The position numbers and the translations under genes were made by a program. From NCBI RefSeq assembly GCF_002382885.1, contig NZ_NWVL01000005.1, positions 106,155 through 170,154 of the forward strand: a stretch of DNA of 64,000 nt, written 5' to 3'. The notes under the pieces were generated by a model. That model was given only the letters and a program-made list of their open reading frames with translations. It was not told the DNA's origin and did no database searches. This DNA is from Streptomyces sp. WZ.A104. GTDB taxonomy: Bacteria; Actinomycetota; Actinomycetes; Streptomycetales; Streptomycetaceae. This document shows, one piece after another, positions 56,136 to 64,000 of this stretch (position 1 is the first letter of the stretch; every line of letters begins with the position of its first letter).

Positions 56136-56206
56136 ATGCAGCATCAGGGCCTCTCGGCCTCCCAGGGCACAGAGCCCCGGGAGGCCGAGAGGCCCTGATG
56201 CTGCAT
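56136..56206. terminator. Perfect 28-bp-stem hairpin
   Basis: Arms 56136-56163 and 56179-56206 are perfectly complementary, with a 15-base loop. It lies 60 bases after the stop of the secreted fusion gene. It is an efficient terminator candidate, much longer than usual. Confidence 0.75.
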
Positions 56207-56311
56207 GCTCGTGTCCCAGCTCCACGCCAAGCTTGAAGCACCCGGGGGGTGCCTCTATGTCTTCCGTCAAGGCGTCCCTGTGGGGTTTGGAGTGGTTCGG
56301 GGTTGCTGGGG

Positions 56312-56606
56312 TTATGCGGCGAGCTCGACGTCTTTCGGCGTTCGGGATTGGTAGAAGGTGCCGTCGCGGAGCATGGCGAACAGGACGCTGATGCGTTGAC
56401 GGGCGAGTCGGAGGAGGGCCTGGGTGTGGGTTTGGCCGCGTGCTCGCTGACGGTCGTCGTAAGTGCGGGAGGCGGGGTCGGCGTTCATGCAGGCGAAGGC
56501 GGACAGGAACATGGCACGTTTGAGCTGCCGGTTTCCGCCTTGTGGTGCGTGTTCGCCGTGGATCGAGGTGCCCGACTGCTTCGTGGTGGGGGCCAGCCCG
56601 GCGTAA
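56312..56606 (-). pseudogene. IS110-family transposase C-terminal fragment
   Basis: The minus strand reads SYAGLAPTTKQSGTSIHGEH then APQGGNRQLKRAMFLSAFAC, ADPASRTYDDRQRARGQTHT and QALLRLARQRISVLFAMLRD. This is the transposase_20 domain end. It is cut at 56606 exactly by the left end of the IS5-like element. Confidence 0.8.
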
Positions 56607-56672
56607 GAACTCCTAACGAAATGATCTTCGAGGTGGTTGGATCACTCCGGGGCCGTTGATCGGGGGTGCGGA

Positions 56673-57510
56673 GTGGCTCGGCGGAAGCCGTGGGACGTCG
56701 ATGACGAGCTGTGGGTGGTGATCGAGCCGCTACTGCCGAAGATCGAACGTCGCCCTCGTCGTCCCGGGCGGAAGCGGCATCCGGACCGGCGGGTGTTCCA
56801 GGGCATCCTGTTCGTCCTGCATACCGGTATCGCCTGGGAACACCTGCCGCAGGAACTCGGCTTCGGTTCGGGCATGGCGTGCTGGCGACGCCTGGCCGGG
56901 TGGAACGAGGCCGACGTGTGGCCCCGGCCCCGCGAAGCGCTCTTGGCCAAGCTCCGCAGCGCGGACGCCCTGGACTTCTCTGCCGCGGCCGTCGACAGCT
57001 CCCACATCAGAGCATTGAAAGGGGCCCCAAGACGGGACGAAGTCCTGTCGACCGGGGCAGGACGGGCAGCAAGCACCACCTGATCACGGACGCCACCGGC
57101 ATCCCGCTCGCCGTCACCCTGACCGGTGGCAACCGCAACGACGTCACCCAGCTCATCCCGCTGCTCCAGGCAGTGCCGCCCGTTTGCGGGGCAAGCGTGG
57201 CCGACCTCGGCGCCGCCCCGACATCGTGCTCGGTGACCGCGGCTACGACCACGACAAGTACCGCCGCCTCGTCCGCGCGCTCGGCATGAAGCCACTGTTC
57301 GCAAGACGTGGCACTGAACACGGCTCCGGACTCGGCACTCAACGCTGGGTTGTCGAGCGCGCCTTCGCTCACCTGCACTGGTTCCGCCGCCTGCGGATCC
57401 GCTGGGAGATCCGCGACGACATCCACGAGGCCTTCCTCACCCTGGGATGCGCACTCATCTGCTGGCGACGCCTGTCACAGCCGACCCGAGCCCTCGCCCT
57501 CTCGCAGTAG
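56673..57510 (+). pseudogene. IS5-family transposase (multi-frame)
   Basis: GTG 56673 opens the OrfA part (RRKPWDVDDELWVVIEPLLP, VFQGILFVLHTGIAWEHLPQ, AAVDSSHIRALKG). At AAAGGGGCC near 57018 the frame shifts to GPKTGRSPVDRGRTGSKHHL and LAVTLTGGNRNDVTQLIPLL. A shift there is common in IS5 relatives and may be programmed. A second shift near 57180 (about two extra bases) leads to DIVLGDRGYDHDKYRRLVRA, RRGTEHGSGLGTQRWVVERA and WEIRDDIHEAFLTLGCALIC. The second shift probably kills it. Confidence 0.75.
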
Positions 57511-57879
57511 CCATTCCCGGACCGAAGGAGCTTGGTCAAGCAACTGTCTGACCTGCATTCCCTCTTCGCGTGAGGTCATCTTCGGCAGCGGGGTGAAGTC
57601 GTCGGGGATCACGTCCAGCCAGCTCACCACGCGGTCTCCCGTACGCAGAGTGATCAGCAGTTCCCACCGCACGTGATCGGGAACCTCAGGGCGGTGGGAC
57701 AGGGTGTGCCACAAGGCCGGCCACAGATAGTGGGTGCCGCCGGGCGCCACATTCGCCCGCACCCACGTCAGGTCCAACCGCTGGCTCAGGCCGAGGTCAC
57801 CCGCCCGCTCTTCCAGCCGGAACAACGAGGCCGAATCGATGACCTTCACCTCGCGTGGCAGCGGTCGCTCAACGTCCAT
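57475..57879 (-). CDS. Passenger gene of unknown function inside the IS5-like element
   Basis: 134 residues: DVERPLPREVKVIDSASLFR, EERAGDLGLSQRLDLTWVRA, GGTHYLWPALWHTLSHRPEV, VRWELLITLRTGDRVVSWLD, then MTSREEGMQVRQLLDQ. I do not recognise the family. It lies between the transposase and the right inverted repeat, on the opposite strand, and overlaps the transposase 3' end by 36 bases. ATG 57879 lacks a clear ribosome site. It appears intact although the transposase is broken. Confidence 0.6.
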   Translation of the reverse strand: MDVERPLPREVKVIDSASLFRLEERAGDLGLSQRLDLTWVRANVAPGGTHYLWPALWHTLSHRPEVPDHVRWELLITLRTGDRVVSWLDVIPDDFTPLPKMTSREEGMQVRQLLDQAPSVREWLLREGEGSGRL

Positions 57880-57951
57880 CGCCCCATGCTGCCCGACAGC
57901 ACCTCACGTCGGGCAACCGACGCCAAAGAGTCATTCCGCTAGGAGTTCTAA

Positions 57952-58299
57952 GTCAGGTGGAAGCGTCGGCCGATCACCGTCTTCACACGGCTCAGGGTCC
58001 AGTGCTGGTCTTCCCAGCCGTGCGCGGTCGGCCCCTTGGCCAGTTCCGACTCCAGCTGGGCGAACTGCTTCTCGCTCAGCCTCGGCAGCGATGCCGGTCC
58101 CTGTGACCGCAGAGCCCGCGGACCTCCCTCGTCCCACATCCGCCGCCATCGGTGCACCGAGCGGACACTGACCCGCAGATCCTTCGCGATGACTGAGCTC
58201 GCCTCACCCCCGGCGAACCTCTCGGCCGCCTTCAGTCGTAACTCCTGGCGGAACTGCTGCCGTTCGGCGGTCAGCCCGCCCCCTTGTGGATACCGCATG
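57952..58299 (-). pseudogene. IS630-family transposase N-terminal fragment
   Basis: ATG 58299 begins RYPQGGGLTAERQQFRQELR, then LKAAERFAGGEASSVIAKDL, RVSVRSVHRWRRMWDEGG and LAKGPTAHGWEDQHWTLSRV with KTVIGRRFH. This is the HTH half of IS630 proteins. It stops at 57952, the edge of the IS5-like element, and the DDE half is not found beyond it. Confidence 0.8.
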
Positions 58300-58357
58300 C
58301 CCCCGTGATACCGCACAGGCGGCGAGCCGTCAGCCTCCACGACTCCACGAGTTCAAT

Positions 58358-58834
58358 CTCAGTAACCAGATGTACGCAGCGTGCGTGGCAGTGGAGGGCT
58401 ACCTGCCGGTCCCGCTGACCCGCGAGGATTGTCCGCAGCTGCCGACCGCTTGGGTCGGGGTCGGTGAGCAGGGCATCCGACTGTATGGGCGCACCTACGA
58501 CCATCCCTCCCGGGATCCGCACGAAGGGTTGAATCTCTACCGGCGTGCGCGATCGGACCTGCGTGGTAAGAGGAAGGGGCGCTGGGAGGTCCGGTGTTCC
58601 CCCAACGACCTGTCCCGGGTGTGGCTGCGCGATCACACCACCAACCGGTGGGTAGAAGCCACATGGGTGCACAGTCCCGTGGTCGGGGCGCCGTTCACAC
58701 AGTTCCTGTGGGACATCGCCGTCTCCCAGCATCTGGAACGCGGCGGGCGCACCGAGGACGAGGAGGCGATCGCCCACGCTCTGGCCGCGTTGCTGGAGCG
58801 GGCCGAACGGGGGCCCGAACAGGCCCGCCTTTGA
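58358..58834 (+). pseudogene. Mu/TniA-type transposase C-terminal fragment
   Basis: Encodes the end of a DDE transposase of the Mu/TniA/TnsB class: LSNQMYAACVAVEGYLPVPL, VGVGEQGIRLYGRTYD, GRWEVRCSPNDLSRVWLRD and QFLWDIAVSQHLERGG. The catalytic core is missing; the fragment starts next to the IS630 remnant. Two bases after its stop, ATG 58837 begins ELTSEEERLLRDTSAAGPLL, which looks like the start of the usual downstream TniB ATPase but lasts only about 28 codons before joining tap sequence. Confidence 0.7.
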
Positions 58835-58914
58835 AGATGGAGCTGACGTCCGAGGAGGAACGGCTGCTGCGCGATACAAGCGCGGCCGGACCGTTGCTGC
58901 TGGCTCCTCCGACA

Positions 58915-59561
58915 CCATCGTGGCCGCAGGACTGCCATGCGTGGAAGGCGCTCGCCCAGTCGGCGCTCCACGCCCCGAAGCTGTGCGTGACGCCTACCTG
59001 GCCACGATGGCCGACCTCGGCGTCGATGCCGACCTGTCGCCGGAGGACTTCCTGACGGCGGTGGACGGCTACAAGGGTCGTGACCCGGAGCTGGGCATCG
59101 TCATCACGGCGATCAAGGCGACGGCCAAGGGCGGCCTGGGCAAGCTGCGCGAGCGCCCGTGCGGGGAGGGCTGGCGGCCGGGCGAGCGGTGGCGGCCCTG
59201 GAACGCCCGACATGGCGGCCCGATATCCGAGCGGCGGTCATCTCCCGCACCCGGATCAATCTGCACCGCAAGATCGTCAAGCACGCGGCGTTCACCGGGC
59301 AATATCCGATCGCGATCCTGTCCGACTGCGTCGTCTACGCCGCCGACGGGCCCTCGCCGCTGGACTTCCTGCCCTACCGGGACGGCAAGCCGCTGCCCGG
59401 CGGGTTCAAGCTCGGCATCAACCCCGGCCTCGTGAAGTGGGAAGGCACCCAGGACGTCCTGTGGGGCGAGGAGGTCCGTGATCGGGTTCAACGCGCCGGA
59501 GCTCAACCTCGCCCGGTACATCAAGGACGGCACCGTCACCGACGTCGACAACGGAGAGTAG
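58915..59561 (+). pseudogene. tap: tap (telomere-associated protein) C-terminal remnant
   Basis: Tap binds the 3' overhang telomere of linear Streptomyces replicons and recruits Tpg. Only the last 215 codons or so remain: AAGLPCVEGARPVGAPRPEA, VRDAYLATMADLGVDADLSP, ELGIVITAIKATAKGGLGKL. After a frameshift near 59160 come RPTWRPDIRAAVISRTRINL, HRKIVKHAAFTGQYPIAILS and LPYRDGKPLPGGFKLGINP. After a second shift near 59480 come FNAPELNLARYIKDGTVTDV and the stop TAG 59559-59561. Fused at its 5' side to a TniB-like start. The stop lies 13 bases from the tpg start, as in functional tap-tpg operons. Confidence 0.8.
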
Positions 59562-59573
59562 GAGAAGGCCAGC

Positions 59574-60179
59574 ATGAGCCTGATTGGGGACGGCCTGAAC
59601 AAGGCGGTGCAGAAGGCGTTCACCCGCCCGGCACCCAAGAACGCCGGCCCGTAGATGCGGTACCTGGTCAAGCAGCTCGGCGGCACCAAGCCGGTCGCCC
59701 GGATGCTGTGGATCTCCCAGCGCACCGTCGAGCGGTACGTGAAGGACCAGATCAAAAGGCCCCGCCCGGATCTCGCCGCCCGCCTGGACCGCGAGGTGAA
59801 ACCGCGGTGGCAGCCGCAGATCCGGGCCAAGGCCAGGCAGAAGGCGGCGTCCACGGGCGGCATCATCATCGACGTCCGCGCCCGCATGGGCTACACCGCC
59901 CCGATCGGATCGACGGACCAGGACCGCATCCGGCACCTCACCCTCGCCCTGCCCCCGCGGTACGCCGCCCGCTTCTTCGACGCCCAGGAGCAGGGCGCCA
60001 GCGACACCCGCCTCCAGGAGATCGCGGCCGAAGTGCTCAAGGAGGTCTACTTCCAGGACGGCCGCCGCCGCGCCGGCTCCCTGGACGAGGTCCGTTTCAC
60101 CGACATCGAGCACCTCGAATTCGACCTGTGGATCGCCCAGCAGTATGGGCCCGAACCACCACTAGAACGGAAGGCATAG
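59574..60179 (+). pseudogene. tpg: tpg (telomere terminal protein) with in-frame amber codon
   Basis: Tpg is covalently attached to the 5' telomere ends of linear Streptomyces DNA and primes end patching. ATG 59574 has GGAGAAGG five bases upstream: SLIGDGLNKAVQKAFTRPAP, KNAGP, then TAG (59652-59654), where other Tpg proteins have Gln. The rest is intact from ATG 59655: RYLVKQLGGTKPVARML, ISQRTVERYVKDQIKRPRPD (HTH), RHLTLALPPRYAARFFDAQE, FTDIEHLEFDL. The next codon after TAG is ATG, so a protein lacking 27 residues could be made by reinitiation, or the amber read through. The 3' end lies in a 20-bp inverted repeat. Confidence 0.85.
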
Positions 60180-60198
60180 GTTCGGGCCCATACTGCTG
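60138..60198. terminator. Perfect 20-bp inverted repeat at the end of tpg
   Basis: Arms 60138-60157 and 60179-60198 (GGTTCGGGCCCATACTGCTG on the right) are perfect, with a 21-base loop. The left arm lies in tpg codons and the right arm starts at its stop codon. Likely the tpg terminator; relation to telomere palindromes is unproven. Confidence 0.65.
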
Positions 60199-60248
60199 CT
60201 CCTGGCTTTGCCGAGCCGTGGCGACAGGGACTGTCGGACCTTGCTCCT

Positions 60249-61122
60249 AAAGCGTGTTGCACAAGGCTGTGATTGGTCGGGGGAAGCCGCGTTCTGTGCC
60301 CTTGAGGATCATGCGGCCAGGGCGTGGTTGTGGAGTGTGGCGACGGCTTGGACTGCGTAGTGGAGGCCGTTGCCGCGTTGCCGGCAGTCGCGGAGGATCT
60401 TGTAGTGCTTCATGCGGGCGAAGGCGTGTTCCACGCGGGCCCGCACCCGTCGGTGCTCCGCGTTGTCTGTTTCCTCGCCGGGCAGGAGTGGGCGGCCGGG
60501 GCGTTTGCGGTGCGGAACGACGAGTCCGGTGTTGATGTAGGCGCCGTCTCCGAGCACCGTCACGCCCTGGCACATGTCGGGCAGTCCGGACTCCCGCCAT
60601 GCCTTGGCGTCCGCGGTGTTGCCGGGCACCGGGCGGGCCGTCGCGATCACGAGTTTCGTGTCCGCATCGATGATGACCTGCACGTTCGCGGAGAACCGGT
60701 AGTTGCGTGAGGAGGCGCCGACCTTCCGGTCCCGGACCGGGATCAGGGTGCCGTCCACGATCCACAGCCGGTCCATGGCGTCCGCCGGGCGGGCGCGCGG
60801 GCTCGATCGCCAGGAGCGGCCGCAGCCGGTGGATGACCCGGCACACGGTGGCCGGCGAACAGCCGAACAGCGGCGCGAGCTGCCGCATCGTGAGGTTGGT
60901 CCGGTAGTAGACGGCCACCAGCAGCACCCGGTCCGCCAGCGGCAGGCACCACGGCCGACCCCCGCCAGGCCCGTTCCCACCCCGCTCACGCACGACCTTC
61001 AGAAGCCGGTCGAACTGCCGCATCCGCAGCCCGGTGAACGTTTCCACCCACAACGCCTCAGCTCGCAACACCCCACCCATACAGGAGAAATACCCATCCC
61101 ACAGCCTTGTGCAACACGCTTT
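60249..61122 (-). mobile_element. IS5-family insertion sequence
   Basis: 874 bp with perfect 23-bp terminal inverted repeats (60249-60271 and 61100-61122, starting AAAGCGTGTTGC). TA lies at both outer edges, fitting a TA target duplication. It contains one transposase on the minus strand, and its right end abuts the IS1182 element. Confidence 0.9.
60309..61080 (-). pseudogene. IS5-family transposase, single frameshift
   Basis: ATG 61080 begins GGVLRAEALWVETFTGLRMR, LPLADRVLLVAVYYRTNLTM, RQLAPLFGCSPATVCRVIHR and LLAIEPARPP. An apparently extra base around 60785-60795 then moves the frame to ADAMDRLWIVDGTLIPVRD, SANVQVIIDADTKLVIATAR, GVTVLGDGAYINTGL and RVEHAFARMKHYKILRD. Without the extra base the protein would be complete. 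The element ends are intact, so it may still be mobilised in trans. Confidence 0.8.
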
Positions 61123-61124
61123 AG

Positions 61125-62956
61125 CTTGACTCTGTCGGGGATCTTGGTGTCGTCTGCTCAGTCTCTGGCGGACCGCCAAGACCTCGGCCGGGGGATCCCG
61201 TGCTGGTCCAGGAAGTTCTGGAAGGCGGTCGGCGGCCGGGGCGAAGGGGCTTCTCCGGTCGGCGGCCGTCGGCTGAGGCGCTCGATGTTTGCGGCGATGG
61301 CTGTGAACACGTGCTGTAGGTGGGCTTTCTGCTGTCCCCGGTAGCGGCAGCGGCGCATGCCGTGTCCGTGAGCGAGCTCGTTGATGGTGCCTTCCACTCC
61401 GGAGCGGACCGCATAGCGGGCCTGCCATTCGGGTGTCTGTTGCTCGGCGCGGACTCGGAGTTGCAGGTCACGGAGTTCTCGCGGGGGAAAGCCCACGGTT
61501 CGGGCGCTGTCGGTGGTGGTCGTGCAGCGGGTGCGGACCGGGCAGGGGCGGCACTGGCTCTTGGTGAACCGTGCCACGATCAGAGGTGCCGCGGTGGGTG
61601 AGGAGGTCGGGTAGGGGCCGTGCCATCCCGCGCTGGTCTCGCCCTGCGGGCAGGTGACCTGCCGGCGGTCGAAGTCGATGTGGAAGTCGTCGCGGCCGAA
61701 GCCGTCGTTCTTGCGGTGCTGGCGGGTGGAGTTGACCGGCAGCGGTCCGGTGACCGTGACCTGGTGTTCGCGGGCTGCCTGTTCCAGATGGACCAGGGAG
61801 GTGTAGCCGCCGTCGACCAGATGCTCGGCGGGCAGCAGCCCGCGGCGCTTGAGCCGGGTGTGGATGCCGGGCAGAGCCTTCGCGTCGTAGCTGGTGGCGT
61901 CGGTGGTGGCCACATCTGTGATCACGTTGACGCCGTCAGGATCACAGGTCTCGGTGAGATGTGCGACGAATCCCTTCCAGCGGGTGACATGTCCGCGGCG
62001 CGCGTAGCGGGCCGTCGGGTCGTAGGGCGAGACGACTGCGACGGCCGAGGGCGGCAGCCCGCCGTCGTCGGCGGTGCGCCAGCGCAGGCGGCCGGCCCCG
62101 TCGCGGTAGTAGTTCTGCACCGTGATCTGCCGCAGGGCCTGGGCCCGGGGACTGGACAGGCGATCCGCCCCATGCTCCCCGATGTGCTCCAGCAGCCGGA
62201 CGGCGTCGCCGCCTGTGGCAAGGATCCTGGTCTTGGGGCGGGTGGGGTTCTTGCCCAGACGGACCGGACGGCCGTAGCGGCGCCCCCACTCCTCGTCGAC
62301 CAAACCGGCCAGCAGGTGCGGAGCTGTGCCGGCCAGCTCTTCCAGCGCGGCGCGGACGGCCTCGGTGACCAGTTCCAGCCGGGTCAGGTCGCGCACCGCG
62401 GCCAGGACGTGGGTGGAGTCCGTGCGCTGGGTGGTGCGCTCGCGGACGAGACCGGCCTCCTTCAGGCGCGCGAGCGCGAGGTCGAGGAGACGGTCGGCTC
62501 GGCCGCCCTCGGTAAGACGCTCGCGGAAGTCGGCAAGCACGCTGTGGTGGAAGCCAGGATCATCCAGTTCCATGGCCAGCGCGTACTTGAAATCGATGCG
62601 GCAGCGAACCGCCTCGGCCGCCTGCCGGTCCGACAGACCGAGCAGGAACTGCAGCACACAGACGGTGGCCAGCTGGGCGGGCGAGAGCCCCGGGCGGCCG
62701 TCGCGCGGGTACCAGTCGGCGAAGTCCTCGTCACGCCACAGCCCGCCCAGATGGTCTCTCACCCACATCGCCGTCGTACCGCCCGGGTTACTCGCTCGCG
62801 CCATCTGCACGGTCAGAGAAGGGACTTGCTCACCAGAACGGGCGTGGAGCGACAACGGGCACCTCGACAACTGCATCGGTTCTTGAACAGAGCCGAGCAT
62901 GCCCGTTGATCATGCTGCCCCGCCGGGGATCCTCAAGATCCCCGACAGAGTCAAGT
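61125..62956 (-). mobile_element. IS1182-family insertion sequence, apparently complete
   Basis: 1832 bp with inverted repeats of at least 22 bp (61125-61146 and 62935-62956; CTTGACTCTGTCGGGGATCT). A 4-bp duplication TTAG flanks it (61121-61124 and 62957-62960). The left copy of TTAG overlaps the end of the neighbouring IS5 element, so IS1182 arrived later. Confidence 0.9.
61158..62900 (-). CDS. IS1182-family transposase
   Basis: Full-length DDE transposase of about 580 residues. The N-terminal part has [20 protein letters not shown] and [20 protein letters not shown]. The first catalytic region is [20 protein letters not shown] (Asp). The middle has [20 protein letters not shown] and [20 protein letters not shown] (Asp). 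The Cys motif ([17 protein letters not shown]) binds zinc. The end has [20 protein letters not shown] (Glu). No lesions are seen, so the element is probably active. Confidence 0.92.
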   Translation of the reverse strand: MLGSVQEPMQLSRCPLSLHARSGEQVPSLTVQMARASNPGGTTAMWVRDHLGGLWRDEDFADWYPRDGRPGLSPAQLATVCVLQFLLGLSDRQAAEAVRCRIDFKYALAMELDDPGFHHSVLADFRERLTEGGRADRLLDLALARLKEAGLVRERTTQRTDSTHVLAAVRDLTRLELVTEAVRAALEELAGTAPHLLAGLVDEEWGRRYGRPVRLGKNPTRPKTRILATGGDAVRLLEHIGEHGADRLSSPRAQALRQITVQNYYRDGAGRLRWRTADDGGLPPSAVAVVSPYDPTARYARRGHVTRWKGFVAHLTETCDPDGVNVITDVATTDATSYDAKALPGIHTRLKRRGLLPAEHLVDGGYTSLVHLEQAAREHQVTVTGPLPVNSTRQHRKNDGFGRDDFHIDFDRRQVTCPQGETSAGWHGPYPTSSPTAAPLIVARFTKSQCRPCPVRTRCTTTTDSARTVGFPPRELRDLQLRVRAEQQTPEWQARYAVRSGVEGTINELAHGHGMRRCRYRGQQKAHLQHVFTAIAANIERLSRRPPTGEAPSPRPPTAFQNFLDQHGIPRPRSWRSARD

Positions 62957-63063
62957 TAGGCCGTGTATCGGAAGCGGATGTCGGCGGTTCAAGGGGACAC
63001 CATCATGGCCTAGGTCAAAAGTCGCTCTGGTGAGGTGAGCATGCATGGAGGAAGATCCCGTGC

Positions 63064-63705
63064 ATGATCGACCCTCACCGGCTCCTGGCCTTCTGCACTA
63101 TGTCCGTTCTCTTGTCCGCTATACCGGGACCGAGCGTGCTGTTCGTCATCGGCCGGGCCTTGGCTCATGGCCGCCGGACGGCGCTGGCCTCGGTATTGGG
63201 TAATGCGCTCGGTGGATACGCACTGGTCATCGCGGTTGCCCTGGGGATCGGCACCTTGGTCGAGACGTCGGTCATCGTCTTCAACGCGATCAAGCTGGCC
63301 GGCGCCGCCTATCTCATCTACCTCGGGGTGAAGGCCCTGCGAGCAAGCTGGAAGAACTGGGCAGCATCGGCGAGCATCCCGTCTGCGACGTGTAGCGGGC
63401 GGGGCTCGATACGGGCAGGTTTCGTGGTCGGGGTGACGAATCCGAAGAGCGTCGTGTTCCTCACCGCCGTACTGCCTCAGTTCGTCGACCGGGAGGCAGG
63501 TCACGTCAGCGTCCAGATGCTGGTCCTCGGCTTGGCTGGTGCCCTGTTGGCTCTGGTCTCCGATGGCCTGTGGGGGCTGACGGCCTCAGCCGCACGTACC
63601 TGGTTCGGTCGCTCTCCCCGGCGGATGTCACTGGTTGGCGGCTCCGGAGGGCTGGCCGTGATCGGACTGGGCGCATCGGTGGCCGTCACAGGCCGCGCTG
63701 ACTAG
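63064..63705 (+). CDS. LysE/RhtB-family amino-acid exporter
   Basis: 213 residues with six predicted membrane helices. The family signature is present: LLSAIPGPSVLFVIGRALAH (P-G-P motif), ASVLGNALGGYALVIAVALG, IKLAGAAYLIYLGVKALRAS, and VGVTNPKSVVFLTAVLPQFV (NPK motif). It exports an amino acid or derivative. ATG 63064 is preceded by GGAGGAAG at a rather long distance (about 12 bases). It appears intact between the IS1182 and an IS5 remnant. Confidence 0.88.
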   Translation: MIDPHRLLAFCTMSVLLSAIPGPSVLFVIGRALAHGRRTALASVLGNALGGYALVIAVALGIGTLVETSVIVFNAIKLAGAAYLIYLGVKALRASWKNWAASASIPSATCSGRGSIRAGFVVGVTNPKSVVFLTAVLPQFVDREAGHVSVQMLVLGLAGALLALVSDGLWGLTASAARTWFGRSPRRMSLVGGSGGLAVIGLGASVAVTGRAD

Positions 63706-63722
63706 GAGCAGCCCACCTCACA

Positions 63723-63830
63723 GCCACTCATTGATGGCTGCGATGAGGACGGTCGCCTCGTAGCGGACCGCGAGCTTGTCGTAGCGAGTCGGTGCGCCAC
63801 GAGGCGCCATGGAATCGAGTGAGGTGAGAG
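63723..63830 (-). pseudogene. IS5-family transposase C-terminal scrap
   Basis: The minus strand reads TRYDKLAVRYEATVLIAAIN then EWL and stop, the end of the same transposase type as 34690-35165. Upstream (63830-64000) the frames hold only short unassignable pieces (VVWQYQPVPALSGLLAAQLD) and no intact gene. Confidence 0.7.
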
Positions 63831-64000
63831 ACCTTCACCGCCGGGTTGTCGTAGCAATCCGGTTGAAGCTGGGGGCAGTTCGGTTCGGGGGATGTCGAGC
63901 TGAGCGGCAAGCAGCCCCGACAACGCCGGGACGGGTTGGTACTGCCAGACGACCCGGGTCCGGCTAGCGAGACAGGAAGGTGCACGCGAGAAATCAGTGC

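Larger units (their letters stand above)
56607..57948 (+). mobile_element. IS5-family element with passenger gene
   Basis: 1342 bp bounded by imperfect inverted repeats GAACTCCTAACGAAATGA (left) and GAACTCCTAGCGGAATGA (right, reverse strand), 16 of 18 matching. TAA flanks both sides (56604-56606 and 57949-57951), the probable target duplication. It holds a frameshifted transposase and an opposing 134-codon gene. It separates IS110 and IS630 fragments. Confidence 0.75.

Noticed and set aside
56136..56206. 28-bp hairpin considered as a telomere palindrome
   Set aside because: A single hairpin inside the window, not a series of palindromes at a sequence end; lies directly after a gene as a terminator would.
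57018..57200. Both frame changes in the IS5-like transposase considered programmed
   Set aside because: The first sits at AAAGGGGCC and could be programmed, but the second adds about two bases within a conserved loop and looks like damage.
63700..64000. Right edge considered as a chromosome terminal inverted repeat
   Set aside because: No palindrome series or matching inverted sequence elsewhere in the window; only an IS5 scrap is readable.
1..64000. tRNA, rRNA, riboswitch or CRISPR loci
   Set aside because: No cloverleaf, rRNA, repeat-spacer or recognised riboswitch pattern was found by eye.

Overview
The window is high-GC actinomycete DNA, almost certainly Streptomyces. The reasons are strong G/C third-position bias, GTG starts, actinobacterial families (ECF42 sigma with its DGPF partner, MhuD-type heme oxygenase, twin-arginine secreted lyase), and a decayed Tap/Tpg telomere-replication gene pair. 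Tap/Tpg and the very high density of broken insertion sequences place it in the accessory arm of a linear chromosome, or on a large linear plasmid. No telomere palindromes or tRNA/rRNA genes are seen.

Region 1 (1-14.2 kb) is a saccharide-use locus. It holds a secreted family-8 polysaccharide lyase, a DeoR/LacI hybrid repressor, an ABC sugar importer (lipoprotein plus two permeases) translationally coupled to a 2-hydroxyacid dehydrogenase, and a phosphodiesterase-HAD fusion whose HAD half has lost its nucleophile. A shared GATCGAT-type motif lies before the lyase, the regulator and the importer. A 3.4 kb block with two transposase remnants, a thioredoxin-fold protein and a dienelactone-hydrolase-like gene separates this set from a class II aldolase and a SIS-domain sugar-phosphate isomerase/deaminase that probably belong to the same pathway.

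Region 2 (14.4-28.7 kb) is dominated by one 12.7 kb gene for a lipid-primed hybrid PKS-NRPS: FAAL-ACP-KS-AT-KR-ACP-C-A-PCP-C, ending in a domain that resembles cyanobacterial acyl-ACP reductase (AAR) rather than a thioesterase or a usual reductase domain. A short-chain dehydrogenase lies convergent to its 3' end. The predicted product is a 3-hydroxyacyl-amino-acid released reductively or by the last C domain. This is the most novel-looking system in the window.

Region 3 (28.7-52 kb) mixes intact genes with decay. Intact genes include secreted S33 peptidase, ECF42/DGPF pair, DUF998 and MFS membrane proteins, a PadR/membrane-protein operon, DinB and DUF2283. Decay includes a saccharopine-dehydrogenase pseudogene, many transposase fragments, and a phosphotransferase gene and an AraC gene whose 3' parts have been exchanged by a 1 kb inversion.

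Region 4 (52-64 kb) starts with a large secreted fusion protein (trypsin, beta-trefoil, SGNH hydrolase, FG-GAP repeats). It continues into an IS-packed stretch: IS110 fragment, an IS5-like element with a passenger gene, IS630 fragment, Tn7/Tn5053-type transposase fragment, broken tap, tpg with an amber codon, a second IS5-like element and an intact IS1182. It ends with a LysE exporter and another IS5 remnant.
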